DNA of 64,000 nucleotides from Dendrophyllia cribrosa (lineage: Eukaryota > Cnidaria > Anthozoa > Scleractinia > Dendrophylliidae): assembly GCA_024195265.1 (NCBI GenBank), contig JAJLRJ010000010.1, positions 13,250,754 to 13,314,753 of the forward strand, read 5' to 3'. This document shows, one piece after another, positions 1 to 9,204 of this stretch; position 1 is the stretch's first letter, and each line of letters opens with the position of its first letter. The position numbers and the translations under genes are program-made. Below the pieces are notes generated by a model. The model did no database searches and was not told where the DNA came from. It worked only from the letters and a program-made list of their open reading frames with translations.

Positions 1-1399
1 CCATATCAGGAGATACATCAAGCGGCATAGACTGGTAGTCGGATGCTAAAAAGCCACGCGTCGAAACCACATCTGCAGGGCGTCTCAACAGCTGGTCTAT
101 GCGTCGTTTCCACAGATTCCCTGCCACCTTGACCATATAATGACGAGACCCAAGGACTTCAGTAATTACTCCACGCACCCATTTTCCTCCCCTTCCATAA
201 TTTCGAGCCAGAACAGAGTCGCCGGCATTGAACTTGCGGAAGCCTCTATGTGCTGTACGACTCACCATGGTGCTATATTGGCGAGCCTCAACATGTGTTT
301 CAACTGAAGGTGTCAGCAAATCCAGCCGGTTGCGCAGTCTCCGGCCCATGAGAAGCAGTGAGGGTGGTTCACCTGTGGTGGAATGAGGCGTGGTCCGGTA
401 AACCAATAAATGATTTGCAATAACAGTATCAACATCTGCATTTGTTAGGTGGGCTTGTTTAATAGCTGATTTCAAAATCTGTACGACACGTTCTGCCTGA
501 CCATTTGTAGATGGCTTGTACGCCGCTGAAGTACGGTGTAGTATTCCATTGCTGGTGCAAAATTGTTCAAATTCTGTAGCAGTGAATTGGGGCCCATTGT
601 CTGACACGATAATTTCGGGCAACCCATGCCTGCTGAAGAAGTCACGCAAGGTGGTCACAGTTGCTTTAGCTGATGTAGTAGACATTTTGACTACCTCTGG
701 AAATTTACTGTAAGCATCTACAACCACAAGGTAGGTACAGCCAGAAATTGGCCCTGCAAAATCCACATAAATGCGGGACCACGGTCGTACCGGAAACGTC
801 CAAAGATGAATTTGAACTGGGGACGGATCTGATCTCATAGACTGGCAAGTGCTACATGACGAAACAGTTAATTCAATGTCAGAATCCATGTTGGGCCACC
901 ACACATAAGATCGTGCCAAAGCTTTCATTCGAGAGATCCCGGGGTGAGTGTCATGCAGTTCTTGCAACACTTTCTCTTGGAGCGATGGAGGAACAATAAC
1001 ACGTGTACCCCATAATAAGCAACCATGCCGTGTGCTTAACTCGTCTTGTCTTGTCTTAAATGGTACCAGACTGGGATCTACTACATGTGGCCAACCGCTA
1101 ATGACGTAATTGTACACTTGGGATAAGACTGGATCCCGTTGAGTCTCCTTCTTGATCATCTGACTGGTCACATTAGTGATAACTTCAGTGTCCAAAAAAT
1201 AGCATTCAACATTTTCACATTTGGGAGACCATGTCAGAGGCAAGGGAAGGCGAGACATGCTATCTGCATCTACATGTGCTCCAGTACTACGATACTCAAT
1301 CTTGTAATTGTATGAAGCAAGGATAAAAGCCCATCTTTGAAGTCGAGCTGCAGCATGAGCAGAAACCGGTCGTTGAGGACCCAAGAGAGTCAGCAAAGG
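1..1399 (-). pseudogene. RNase H C-terminus and integrase of the same polyprotein, downstream of the TGA
   Basis: I translated this stretch by eye from 1399 to 1 and found no stop. It begins with the PL following the TDH motif. The order is the rest of RNase H, an H2C2 integrase zinc-binding segment (ELHDTHPGISRMK...CSTCQS), and the integrase core with the D,D,E triad visible in YVDFAG, VSDNGPQF and NGQAERV. It runs off the window still open. It has no start codon of its own that would make sense, so it depends on readthrough of the TGA at 1400-1402 or is dead. Confidence 0.85.
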
Positions 1400-3910
1400 T
1401 CAGTGGTCAGTTAAAATTGTAAAGGAGCGACCATAGAGATACTGTCGGAATCTCTTTAATCCAAAGATGATGCTGAAGGCCTCCTTTTCTAGCTGAGAAT
1501 AGTTTTGTTGAGCAGGAGTCAAAGTACAAGAAGCAAAAGCCACCGGTCGAAATTGTCCATCAATTTGATGAGACAGGACCGCTCCAGCGCCATAAGATGA
1601 GGCATCACATGAAAGAAAGAGGGGCAAGGTATGATCATAATGTACCAGTGTCTGTGAGTTCAGAATGAGCTGCTTTGCTGCAACAAATGCATCCTCTTCA
1701 GCCTTCAACCATCTCCATGAAGTACCCTTTTTAAGTAGTTGGTGTAAATGGGCTAGGACTGTAGAATGATGAGGCATGAACCGCGAATAGAACATTATAA
1801 GTCCCAGAAAAGACTTCAAAGCCGTTACATCTTTGGGCCTGGGAGCATCCCGAATAGCTTTAAGTTTATCGTGAGTGGGGTGTAGGCCCTCTCCATCAAT
1901 CACATGTCCCAGGTAGACAACTGATGATTGAAAAAATTTGCACTTTACCTTGTTTAGTCGAAATCCAGCATTAAGAAGTCGCTCTAACACTAGTGAAAGT
2001 GTATGAAGGTGGTCCTCTTCATCTGTGCCAGCAACAAGAATATCATCCAAACGACTAACAGCCTTTGGTATGTCCGACAACAAATTATCCATGATTCTCT
2101 GAAAGATAGCAGGACCAGAATGAATGCCATTCGGCAATCTTTTGAATACAAACAAGCCAATGTGAGTGTTTATTGTAAGATAAGACTGAGACTCTTTCGC
2201 AATCGGTACTTGATGATAGGCCTGCTTTATATCCAGGACACTGAACACCGTGCATCCTCTTAAAGCTGAGTGCATATCCTCAATCTGAGGCATAGGGTAG
2301 GTTTCAACACGGGCACTTGCATTATATGTGACACTGAAATCTCCACAAACACGGACATCCTCAGAGTCTTTCTTGCCAACGACTACAATTGGAGCTGCAC
2401 TGTTCGCAGATGTCACTTGTTCAATAACATCATCTTTTTCCATGTTACGCAGTGCACTCTCAACTTTCGACTGTACTGCATAAGGAACTGGTCGGGCTTT
2501 ATGGAATTTAGCTTCTTTACTTTCATTCAATACGACCGGATCCCCAGTATAACATCCAAGTTTGGGTTGAAATAATTCACTGTATTTCTCAAGGACTGAT
2601 GCTAATGTCTGGTTTCCTAGGGTTTCTGGGTGTGTAGAGGGACGGCATGGCAAAGGTCCAACGTGATTCACACCTGGCAAATTTTTCCAATCTAGCTTGA
2701 CATCTGTAAGCCAGTTTCGACCAAATAAAGCACCAATCCCTTTGTGTACAATTAGCAAAGGCAGTGTGTGTTGTGATCCCATGTACTCAACCTTCACATG
2801 TGCTTCTCCTAAGAGACGCACAGTCTCACCTGTGTATGTCGACAGCACAACATTTGTAGATTTCATTTCAACGTCTGGGCAAACTTGTTTCACGAAAGTA
2901 ATCGGGGCAAGGGATAACGCACACCCAGTGTCTAACTGCATTAGACAATCCTGGTCTTCAATCTTCAGAGGTACAGAAATTTCAGATCTGGACATTGTAT
3001 GAACATCATACACCACATACAACTCATCTTCTTCAGATAATTGTTCCTGAGGTGGCTCTTCTTCAAAACCCATAACATTTACTCCACCTTTCTTACACAC
3101 TCGAGCAATATGTCCTCGTAACTTGCAATGGCGACACACAGCGTTCCTAAATTTGCATTTAGATCTTACATGATCAGAATTACCGCATGAAAAACAAGCA
3201 TAAGAAGCTGCTGGCTGGAAACTGGGCGAAATCTGGCTAGGAGACGGCCGCGAAGTAGATTGGGTAGCTGAATTTCCACGAGAAGAGGACGGTAAGGCTG
3301 AGAATTCTTTCGCAACTGAATTAACTGGTTGTGGTAATTGTTGCTGTTGGACTTGCAAAGTTTCTTTAGCCGCGATTTCATCGGCGATAGCCACTTGGAG
3401 AGCCTCTTGAAATGTTCGATCTTCACTCAATAGTTTCTTTCGAGTCGCAGGGTTGCGAATCCCACACACAAACTGATCGCGAAGCGAGCGGTTCAGGAAT
3501 TCGCCAAAATTACAAGTGGCGGCCAAATGTCTTAAACGAGCACTGTAAACCGACACGCTCTCATGTTCTTCTTGACAACATCGATGAAATCTGTAGGATT
3601 CGGCAACTTCCAATCGTTTGGGCTTAAAGTATTGTTGTAGTAGTTCACATAATGCCTCAAATGTTTTTTCTTTTGGGTTATCAGGGCTGCACAAATCGCG
3701 AAGAGTGCTGTATGTCTTCTTACCAATGACGGAGATCATCACGGCGACCTTTTTCTGATTAGCTGCCCGAACAACAGCCGCAGTGGCATCAGCAGCACAT
3801 TTTCCAATATCGTTGGCTACAAAGAACTGGTCAAGTCTTTCAAGGTAAGCCGTAAAAGATTCAGAGGACGGATCAAATTCACCAACAGAACCGAGCAACG
3901 GTGAAGCCAT
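1400..3910 (-). CDS. gag-protease-RT-RNase H part of a Ty3/gypsy polyprotein
   Basis: I place the start at the ATG at 3910 (MASPLLG...), the usual gag start in such elements; the frame is open further upstream but that part lies against the leader. Gag is followed by two CCHC knuckles (CFSCGNSDHVRSKC and CRHCKLRGHIARVC), then a DTG aspartic protease site (MQLDTGCALS). The reverse transcriptase has VCGDF, YHQVP and the catalytic motif RLDDIL, where most relatives have Y/F-x-DD. RNase H begins at FLSCDASSYGAGAVL and the frame ends at TILTDH with a TGA at 1400. In family members the next residues form the TDHxPL block, and the sequence after the TGA does continue with PL in the same frame. The product would be a reverse-transcribing polyprotein ending inside RNase H unless the stop is read through. 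Confidence 0.88.
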   Translation of the reverse strand: MASPLLGSVGEFDPSSESFTAYLERLDQFFVANDIGKCAADATAAVVRAANQKKVAVMISVIGKKTYSTLRDLCSPDNPKEKTFEALCELLQQYFKPKRLEVAESYRFHRCCQEEHESVSVYSARLRHLAATCNFGEFLNRSLRDQFVCGIRNPATRKKLLSEDRTFQEALQVAIADEIAAKETLQVQQQQLPQPVNSVAKEFSALPSSSRGNSATQSTSRPSPSQISPSFQPAASYACFSCGNSDHVRSKCKFRNAVCRHCKLRGHIARVCKKGGVNVMGFEEEPPQEQLSEEDELYVVYDVHTMSRSEISVPLKIEDQDCLMQLDTGCALSLAPITFVKQVCPDVEMKSTNVVLSTYTGETVRLLGEAHVKVEYMGSQHTLPLLIVHKGIGALFGRNWLTDVKLDWKNLPGVNHVGPLPCRPSTHPETLGNQTLASVLEKYSELFQPKLGCYTGDPVVLNESKEAKFHKARPVPYAVQSKVESALRNMEKDDVIEQVTSANSAAPIVVVGKKDSEDVRVCGDFSVTYNASARVETYPMPQIEDMHSALRGCTVFSVLDIKQAYHQVPIAKESQSYLTINTHIGLFVFKRLPNGIHSGPAIFQRIMDNLLSDIPKAVSRLDDILVAGTDEEDHLHTLSLVLERLLNAGFRLNKVKCKFFQSSVVYLGHVIDGEGLHPTHDKLKAIRDAPRPKDVTALKSFLGLIMFYSRFMPHHSTVLAHLHQLLKKGTSWRWLKAEEDAFVAAKQLILNSQTLVHYDHTLPLFLSCDASSYGAGAVLSHQIDGQFRPVAFASCTLTPAQQNYSQLEKEAFSIIFGLKRFRQYLYGRSFTILTDH

Positions 3911-4027
3911 GGCGGGATTTGCAAACGCACCAGCGAGCACGTGCGTGGAAGCACAAACGAACGAAACGAAGTGAAGTAAGATCATCCGGTGTAGGAAATA
4001 GCACGAAATAGCTGTATAACACAAAGT

Positions 4028-4046
4028 GATCCCATCCTCGTCGCCA
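4028..4046 (-). promoter_or_regulatory. Primer binding site, matches tRNA-Ser(GCU) 3' end
   Basis: On the minus strand, two bases after the LTR, stands TGGCGACGAGGATGGGATC. Its complement is the 3' end of animal tRNA-Ser(GCU) including CCA, from memory of that tRNA. The same 13-base core occurs next to the LTR of the second gypsy element (11554-11566). Confidence 0.75.
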
Positions 4047-4048
4047 GA

Positions 4049-4261
4049 TGTTGTATCTTAGAAATTCAGGGACGAAATAAGTACAAACACGAGCATTGAA
4101 CAGGAACATTCCAGTCTTCTTTATTCCAGGTCCTCACTCCTGCGCAAGCGCATCCGTATACACGTAACATTACTATGACGTAGCTTCGTACAATGTAACA
4201 CAACAATAACAAAACAAGGTCACGATATAACAGCAACAACCTAGTAAAAATGGCAACCACA
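4049..4261 (-). repeat. 5' LTR of the gypsy element, ~213 bp
   Basis: On the minus strand the block starts TGTGGTTGCC and ends ATACAACA, giving the TG...CA ends of an LTR. It carries an AATAAA signal (GGAATAAAGAAG) about two thirds along. Its 3' boundary is set by the adjacent primer binding site. The 5' boundary is inferred from the TG only, because the partner LTR is outside the window. Confidence 0.65.
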
Positions 4262-5028
4262 CGTTGAAAATTTCCTACGGATGCGAAGGGTTACCGTACG
4301 TATAGATGGTAATGACTTATTTGGCCTTTGTAATTTTAGGTATAATGTATCGCGTTTGTTTCTAGTTTTCTTCACAGGCAGTGTATTCATTCATGACTCT
4401 CATCTAGAAATAACTTAAGCTTAACTGATCCAAATCATGTCTGTGAAATTAGTTTTAGTCAGTGTGAGTAGGCTAAATGTGGACTAAATTTACTGTACAT
4501 GATGTTCGATACTTCATTCTGCCAAATGTTGTTTATACTTTACATATCCCAAATACAAATGTTCAGATACAAATGTTCAGCCAAAAAGGGGTAATTACAT
4601 CAAATATATATATCAATTTATTATATACCACCCCTGTGCTGTAGCATAACATCAAACGTGGATCAGGACAAATGCAGCCCCTGTGCATAAGCTCACATTT
4701 ATGTCAAAATATCAACAGAAGTTTGTATTTGGTTAAATCATAAAACCTTGAGATTCCCTCGCAGTGAAATAATCTCCTTTATATTCATACATGAGAGACA
4801 ACTCACAAGATTACTGTTGCAAATTGATGTCAGATACCACCATCATTTATTGAATTTAATTTCCTTTTTTTGTTGTTACAGGTACAAGAAGGCCTTAAAA
4901 AAACAAGGTCATGGGTATTTATCAAATTATGACTACAAAATATAACAATAAATAATATTGTTTTTTTTTTTTCAATCTGGTGTGCATTTCTTGTATACAT
5001 ACTTGCAAGTGTTGTTCAAGTGTTGTTC
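4262..5028. other. Intergenic AT-rich sequence, no gene seen
   Basis: About 770 bases with no convincing reading frame, exon or known repeat. It contains short A/T runs and two close copies of ACAAATGTTCAG near 4555-4580. Confidence 0.6.
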
Positions 5029-5156
5029 AGTAGTATAGAGGGAGGGAGTCAAATACCACCCCTGGGAAACCCTCAAATACCCGCCCCTCGCAGCTCGGGG
5101 CGGGAAGTTTGAGGGTTTCCCGGGGGTTGTATTTGACTCCCTCCCTCTATACTACT
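5029..5156. repeat. Foldback hairpin terminus of the Polinton remnant
   Basis: The left arm starts AGTAGTATAGAGGGAGGGAG and the right arm ends CTCCCTCCCTCTATACTACT. The stem continues inward with small mismatches (for example CAAATACCACCCC against GGGGGTTGTATTTG) to a GC-rich tip around 5088-5104. The total is about 128 bases. The stem sequence is unrelated to that of the full Polinton except for the outermost bases. Confidence 0.85.
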
Positions 5157-5285
5157 CCGTTGTACCACCCTCAAATACCTGTAAGAGGGCTCAAATACCA
5201 GTTAGCCCGCCCCCATCCGCAACGGCAAGGGAGGTATTACCAACTGGAGAAATCCCTACCCTTGGTATATGCACACATTGTGACA

Positions 5286-5492
5286 ATGGGGCGAGGAAGA
5301 AGCGGTCTTATTGCTACTGGTAAGAAAAAACAAGTTCTTTTTGAACGGTGCAACCCCCCAAATTATTTTATTGGAAGGTCTTCTAATACAAGAGTGAGGC
5401 CCAATCCAAAAGAAAACATTATCCCTCCAGATGTACTTAGAATTGTCGAATCATTAACTCCACAGCAACTTGTATCACTGATTACTAATTGA
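5286..5492 (+). CDS. Small basic Polinton protein of unknown function, 68 aa
   Basis: The start is the ATG at 5286, with GGTATATG about 25 bases upstream, resembling the start-site box of the full Polinton genes. The protein is rich in Lys/Arg/Gly at its N-terminus (MGRGRSGLIATGKKK) and ends with a helical segment (DVLRIVESLTPQQLVSLITN). It lies between the hairpin terminus and the DFNP-family gene, 28 bases from the latter. No equivalent is seen at either end of the full Polinton. I do not recognise the family. It may be a real gene because of its promoter box and packing, but it is short. Confidence 0.5.
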   Translation: MGRGRSGLIATGKKKQVLFERCNPPNYFIGRSSNTRVRPNPKENIIPPDVLRIVESLTPQQLVSLITN

Positions 5493-5520
5493 AAAAAAAA
5501 ACATACACCCTTGTATATTC

Positions 5521-5985
5521 ATGGCAATGGCGGCTCAAGGTCTTGACTTCAATCCAAGGAACCAAGACTACTTCGGCAAATGGTTGCTGTCTTTTGGTGA
5601 ATCCCATTGGGACTACTTGCCAGACATGATCAAAGATTATATCCTTGAACTGGTTGAAAGGAGTCTTCAGTGCGACTTGGCTGCAGGGGAAATTCATCAA
5701 CGCAGGATGAAATCTGTATGCCGTTCAATAAAAAATCATTATCACTGGCAAAACGATTGCTATTTCCCTATATTCACTTCACAAACATGTGATAAATGTC
5801 AAGAACTCTTCTCACCAGAAGTGGCCATGGGCAGACACCGAGCCATTTGCCCCGGCATACCGCCTTATAGATGCATACAGAGGGCGTTAATGCATGCAGA
5901 CATCGGTAGTGATAACGAGGAAGACTATGACGGTCTAAGTGCCCATGAAAGTTTCTATGGCATTTACTCGAGCAGCCCTTATTAG
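5521..5985 (+). CDS. Polinton terminal-gene protein (DFNP family) with C2H2 finger, 154 aa
   Basis: The start is the ATG at 5521, directly preceded by TTGTATATTC. The N-terminus MAMAAQGLDFNPRNQDYFG matches the protein at 56243-56716, and the two align along their length. The same LDFNPRN-DYFG block also opens the polymerase frame at 38890. The middle is helical (DYLPDMIKDYILELVERSLQ). Residues ~97-118 form a C2H2-like finger (CDKCQELFSPEVAMGRHRAIC), and the tail is acidic (DNEEDYDG). Its position next to the terminus in two different Polintons suggests an early or terminus-linked role such as DNA binding, but that is inference. Confidence 0.65.
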   Translation: MAMAAQGLDFNPRNQDYFGKWLLSFGESHWDYLPDMIKDYILELVERSLQCDLAAGEIHQRRMKSVCRSIKNHYHWQNDCYFPIFTSQTCDKCQELFSPEVAMGRHRAICPGIPPYRCIQRALMHADIGSDNEEDYDGLSAHESFYGIYSSSPY

Positions 5986-6394
5986 CATCCCCGATAGAAG
6001 TTCTTCCTATTTATATTCACGACAAACAAACAAATTAAATGGGTGTGCAGCTCGAACTATGGGCCCGAGTATTTAATGCCGTCCTCATCAAGTACATTGT
6101 TCAGACTTAAAACTGAAACACTACTCGGACCACAAACCAAGTGCGCCGCCTGGTACGAAAACCCAAAAACCCAGTGGGAAAAATGGGAACGTACACCCCA
6201 ACCAAATGCAGGCGCACGAACCTTTGGGGGTTAAAGGTTAAAAACAAAGTAAACAAAGTGTATAAAATAAAATTGAAAAGTTCGAGAGCTGAGATGAATA
6301 CATAACGACCAACAAACCTTATATACGTTACAACAACTAAGGATAAGCAAACACGTAGCAGGGAGATACGGGGAAATGCAAAAAGAAAACCCCA

Positions 6395-6580
6395 CACATA
6401 GCCACCAAGGCTAAACACATGGCCACCGAGGCTAAAAACGTATTCAACAAGAGTAAAACGACACAAGGCCACCGAGGACTGACCTGAACTTATTTGCCAC
6501 ATGGCCACCGAGGCCCACGTAAACGTCACCCAGGCAAAACACATGGCCACCGAGGCCCAAGTAAACGCCACGGAGGCACA
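6395..6580. repeat. Minisatellite built on GGCCACCGAGGC
   Basis: Imperfect copies of CACATGGCCACCGAGGC are spaced by ~20-35 bases (near 6398, 6419, 6465, 6502 and 6541, plus variants). The minus-strand frame over it (LGGHVF repeats) is a by-product of the repeat. Confidence 0.6.
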
Positions 6581-6730
6581 AAACAAACAGAAATAAACAC
6601 GAGATCGGGAACTGTACAAGTTCCGTAACAAACAGTTTAATGTAATCGAAAAAACAAAACATATAAACTAGACTGAGCCGTAAAACTATGCATCGCAAAT
6701 ATAATGAATAACAATTAGATAAGCGAATGG

Positions 6731-6782
6731 CTAACACGTGAGACTTAAAATGAAGCCCTTCATTTTAAGTCTCACGTGTTAG
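6731..6782. repeat. Perfect 25-bp hairpin
   Basis: CTAACACGTGAGACTTAAAA followed by TGAAG is matched exactly by its reverse complement after a 2-base CC loop. A perfect long palindrome is unusual here and has no obvious owner. It lies at the edge of the DIRS-like fragment. Confidence 0.85.
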
Positions 6783-7051
6783 TCAGTGAAAATAATGCTA
6801 CCCTTCACACAAGAAAAGAAAGGGGAATGAGGGTCAAAAAGCATAGGCAAGGGAGACGAAACCCATGTGGGTACTATAAGGGTTCCGATGGCTTTGCAAT
6901 CTGCGAGATGCCTAATAACCCGAGGAACAAGCCAATTATTCTCCCCTCCCCAATCGTAACAAAACGCGTCCACACCTTCGGACTCTGGATTCCAATAACG
7001 AGAATAGAACCTAGGTACCTTGCGGTTGCGATAATTGGCGAAACGGTCCAC
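6783..7051 (-). pseudogene. DIRS-like retroelement fragment (RNase H / post-RH region)
   Basis: The minus-strand frame contains VDRFANYRNRKVPRFYSRYW-like text (as MDRFANYRN..., GVDAFCYDW, ENNWLVPRVIRHL, GTLIVPTW). From recollection this block is typical of the region after reverse transcriptase in DIRS/Ngaro-type elements. It is open for about 270 bases, then meets the hairpin at 6731-6782. It has no start or end of its own and belongs with the fragment at 7619-7957. Confidence 0.6.
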
Positions 7052-7167
7052 GGAATGAAGGTCCCAAATGGAACCTACGTGATGAAAGAACTCGAATAAA
7101 ACACCCCAATCATCAAAATCAACAATCCTACTAATAGAATCAGCATGTTATTAACCCTATTCGGCCT

Positions 7168-7188
7168 GGGGGGGGGGGGGGGGGGGGG
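7168..7188 (+). repeat. Poly-G run (21 G)
   Basis: Uninterrupted G run within the ~500-base sequence that separates the two DIRS-like fragments. Confidence 0.95.
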
Positions 7189-7199
7189 CACAAAGTGCC

Positions 7200-7560
7200 C
7201 GCGCTAACTTTCAACATTCATAACTTCTTTAATATGTATTCAAACGCCATCAAACTTTGTGACTTTTCCTAAAATTTATCTGGCAACAATTTCATATGAC
7301 AATTTTTTGATCACGTGACTTGACGTTTCCATGGCAACTAGATTTTGACAGCCATGTTTTTGGAAATTTGCATATTTATACCTTTGAATGAAGAAAAACA
7401 ATGTTTATTGGTAGAACTTTTGTATTTTACGTCATTTAGCGTTTATTTATTGGTTTTGATTAATTTTGCGTCAATTTTGACGGTTTTAAGAGGTTTTAAA
7501 AACATTCAGAAATCCAAGATGGCGGATCCAAGATGGACCTCAGGACCTAATAATGAAAGG
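7200..7560. mobile_element. Relative of the 22-26 kb DNA transposon's subterminal sequence
   Basis: The run around 7436-7530 (CATTTAGCGTTTATTTATTGG, GATTAATTTTG, AGAGGTTTTA, TTCAGAAATCCAAGATGGCGG) closely matches 22320-22430 and more weakly 25690-25800, which lie near the ends of the transposon at 22078-26310. It sits between the two DIRS-like fragments, so it is probably a nested insertion. I could not define its ends. Confidence 0.55.
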
Positions 7561-7618
7561 GATATTACGGTAATCAGTAAACCACTGTACTGAACAGCCC
7601 GCTAAAGATCTACAAAAG

Positions 7619-7957
7619 CTAGAAAGACAAACATGAACGGCCTTGCCGGCTCGCGTCAGGTAGAGCTGCGAGCAATCTCCCAATAGGTCTTCCATTAAGA
7701 AACCGAACGTTGTCTTTCCAGAAGACAAGCTCGTCCTTAACGGAATCCTTCAGAGGGAATTTGGAATCCCAACTAGTCGACCTGAGAACAATAGTCATAT
7801 GAATAAATTTGGTCATCAAGTTGGTGACATTCCCAACAGCTAAATAAAAGGAATTAATGCGCCCGGCAAGAGCAGCAAGTTCCCTCACAGATGAAAAATG
7901 TACCGGAAAAAATGACAAAACACTTAATTCGAAAATTGAACGGAAAAAGGATGCCAT
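7619..7957 (-). pseudogene. DIRS-like RT/RNase H fragment
   Basis: A minus-strand frame of 112 codons with RELAALAGRINSFYLAVGNVTNLMTKFIHM and KDELVFWKDNVRFLNGRPI (given here in pieces). From recollection this resembles the reverse transcriptase to RNase H connection of DIRS-type elements. It is upstream, on the same strand, of the fragment at 6783-7051, and the two were probably one element before the ~500-base insertion. Confidence 0.6.
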
Positions 7958-7979
7958 CTCAGACCTAGAAGGTCACAAA

Positions 7980-9200
7980 CCCGACCCCATCCAGCGGCAC
8001 ATACCCGTATAGCTTATATATGGGAGAACCCCCCCCCCCCCCCCCCGGGGTTTTTTAGCTACTGCTAATTAGTTATCGCTTGAGCGCTAATAGATTGGAA
8101 GTCCGATGATCGGATTTCACCGTGCAGCCTCTTCACATAATTTGTTGAATTTTAAGTCAAAATTTACATTTCTTGAATCAGTTTTTCACTCCCTAATGTA
8201 ACATTGCCTTGTATTTATTGTATTTGAAGCCCGCAAAACGTTCAAATCACGTTTACCGCTGATTTCACCGATTTTTCATATCCAAAACACATCACGCTCC
8301 CGGAGGGAGGAGGGGGGTACTTGACCAATATTTGGGTATAGGGGTGCCGCTGAGGGTCTGAGACCCTGACCCTGTTTTTTCCCAACAGACTAGAGATCCC
8401 AACGGCAGATGTCTACCCTTGGTTATTGACGGCCCCATCAGCATAATTCGTTGAAATATCAGATTGCAAATGATCAATATGATCCAGCAAAATTGAGGGA
8501 ATACTTTCCCAAATTCTGCATGTATTACAAAGCAGAAAGCTTTCCACTAATTTAGGCTGCTCTATCTAGTGTAGAAACTCTCTTCTCTGCAGAATCGAGA
8601 CCTCTTTGTTCTCGCGCTTCGCGCTCGCGCCCCAAAACCCGCTTGAGCGCCCCAATAACGCCTGTTATGCAGGCTAGATTATCGCCGAGACAAGACATAG
8701 AAGAATGGCTCGTTTTAGGTGTACTTTGTCTCGTTCAATGCAGGCCGTAAAAATCACTTTAGGCCGGATTCTCGCTATGTCAGGCTATAATTTTTCGTAC
8801 GGGTTTCACCCTTTTTAATCTATTAATACCAGCTACTAGAAATAGGTCAGTGTCTTTTAAAATCTCTTTAAACGCTCACAAGACAATTCACCCTTCACGC
8901 TTTACTCCCACACCGCTATAAACGAATACCCTTTAAACAAACAACCTTTTAATCAATTTATTAGCCTACGCACATCCCCATTTACCATTACTTCTCCTAC
9001 ACCACACATTAACTTATCTACTCTCAAATCTCCAAAATCCGGGGGGGGGGAGACTTCCACTTAAAATTTACAATTAGTAGCTCTTAACGATAAAACGTCT
9101 TTTCAACCATGCCCATCTAACGAAATTCTAAAAGGACACCCCGTCATTTTCATATGGCGGACCCCCCCGGCGTGTCAATAAGTGACTACGAAACAGCGTC
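7980..9200. other. Repeat-derived intergenic sequence with C and G runs
   Basis: About 1.2 kb with no supportable gene. It has a C run at ~8030-8046 and a G run at ~9043-9050. No terminal repeats were found. Confidence 0.55.
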
Positions 9201-9204
9201 CATT

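Larger units (their letters stand above)
1..4261 (-). mobile_element. Ty3/gypsy-like LTR retrotransposon, 5' LTR to integrase, cut by the window edge
   Basis: Reading on the minus strand, the order is LTR (4261-4049), primer binding site, gag with zinc knuckles, aspartic protease, reverse transcriptase, RNase H and integrase, which is the Ty3/gypsy order. The 3' LTR lies beyond position 1. A single in-frame TGA (1400-1402) interrupts an otherwise open gag-pol frame, so the copy looks young but disabled. Confidence 0.9.
5029..5985 (+). mobile_element. Terminal remnant of a second Polinton
   Basis: A foldback hairpin (5029-5156) whose outer bases AGTAGTATAG equal the ends of the full Polinton at 38665/56968 is followed by two small genes. 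The second gene is a homologue of the right-terminal gene of the full element. The remnant therefore corresponds to a right end in inverted orientation, truncated inward somewhere after 5985. No polymerase, capsid or second terminus is present nearby. Confidence 0.75.

Noticed and set aside
4028..4046. tRNA gene fragment
   Set aside because: Only the 3' end of a tRNA is matched, in antisense, next to an LTR; it is a primer binding site.
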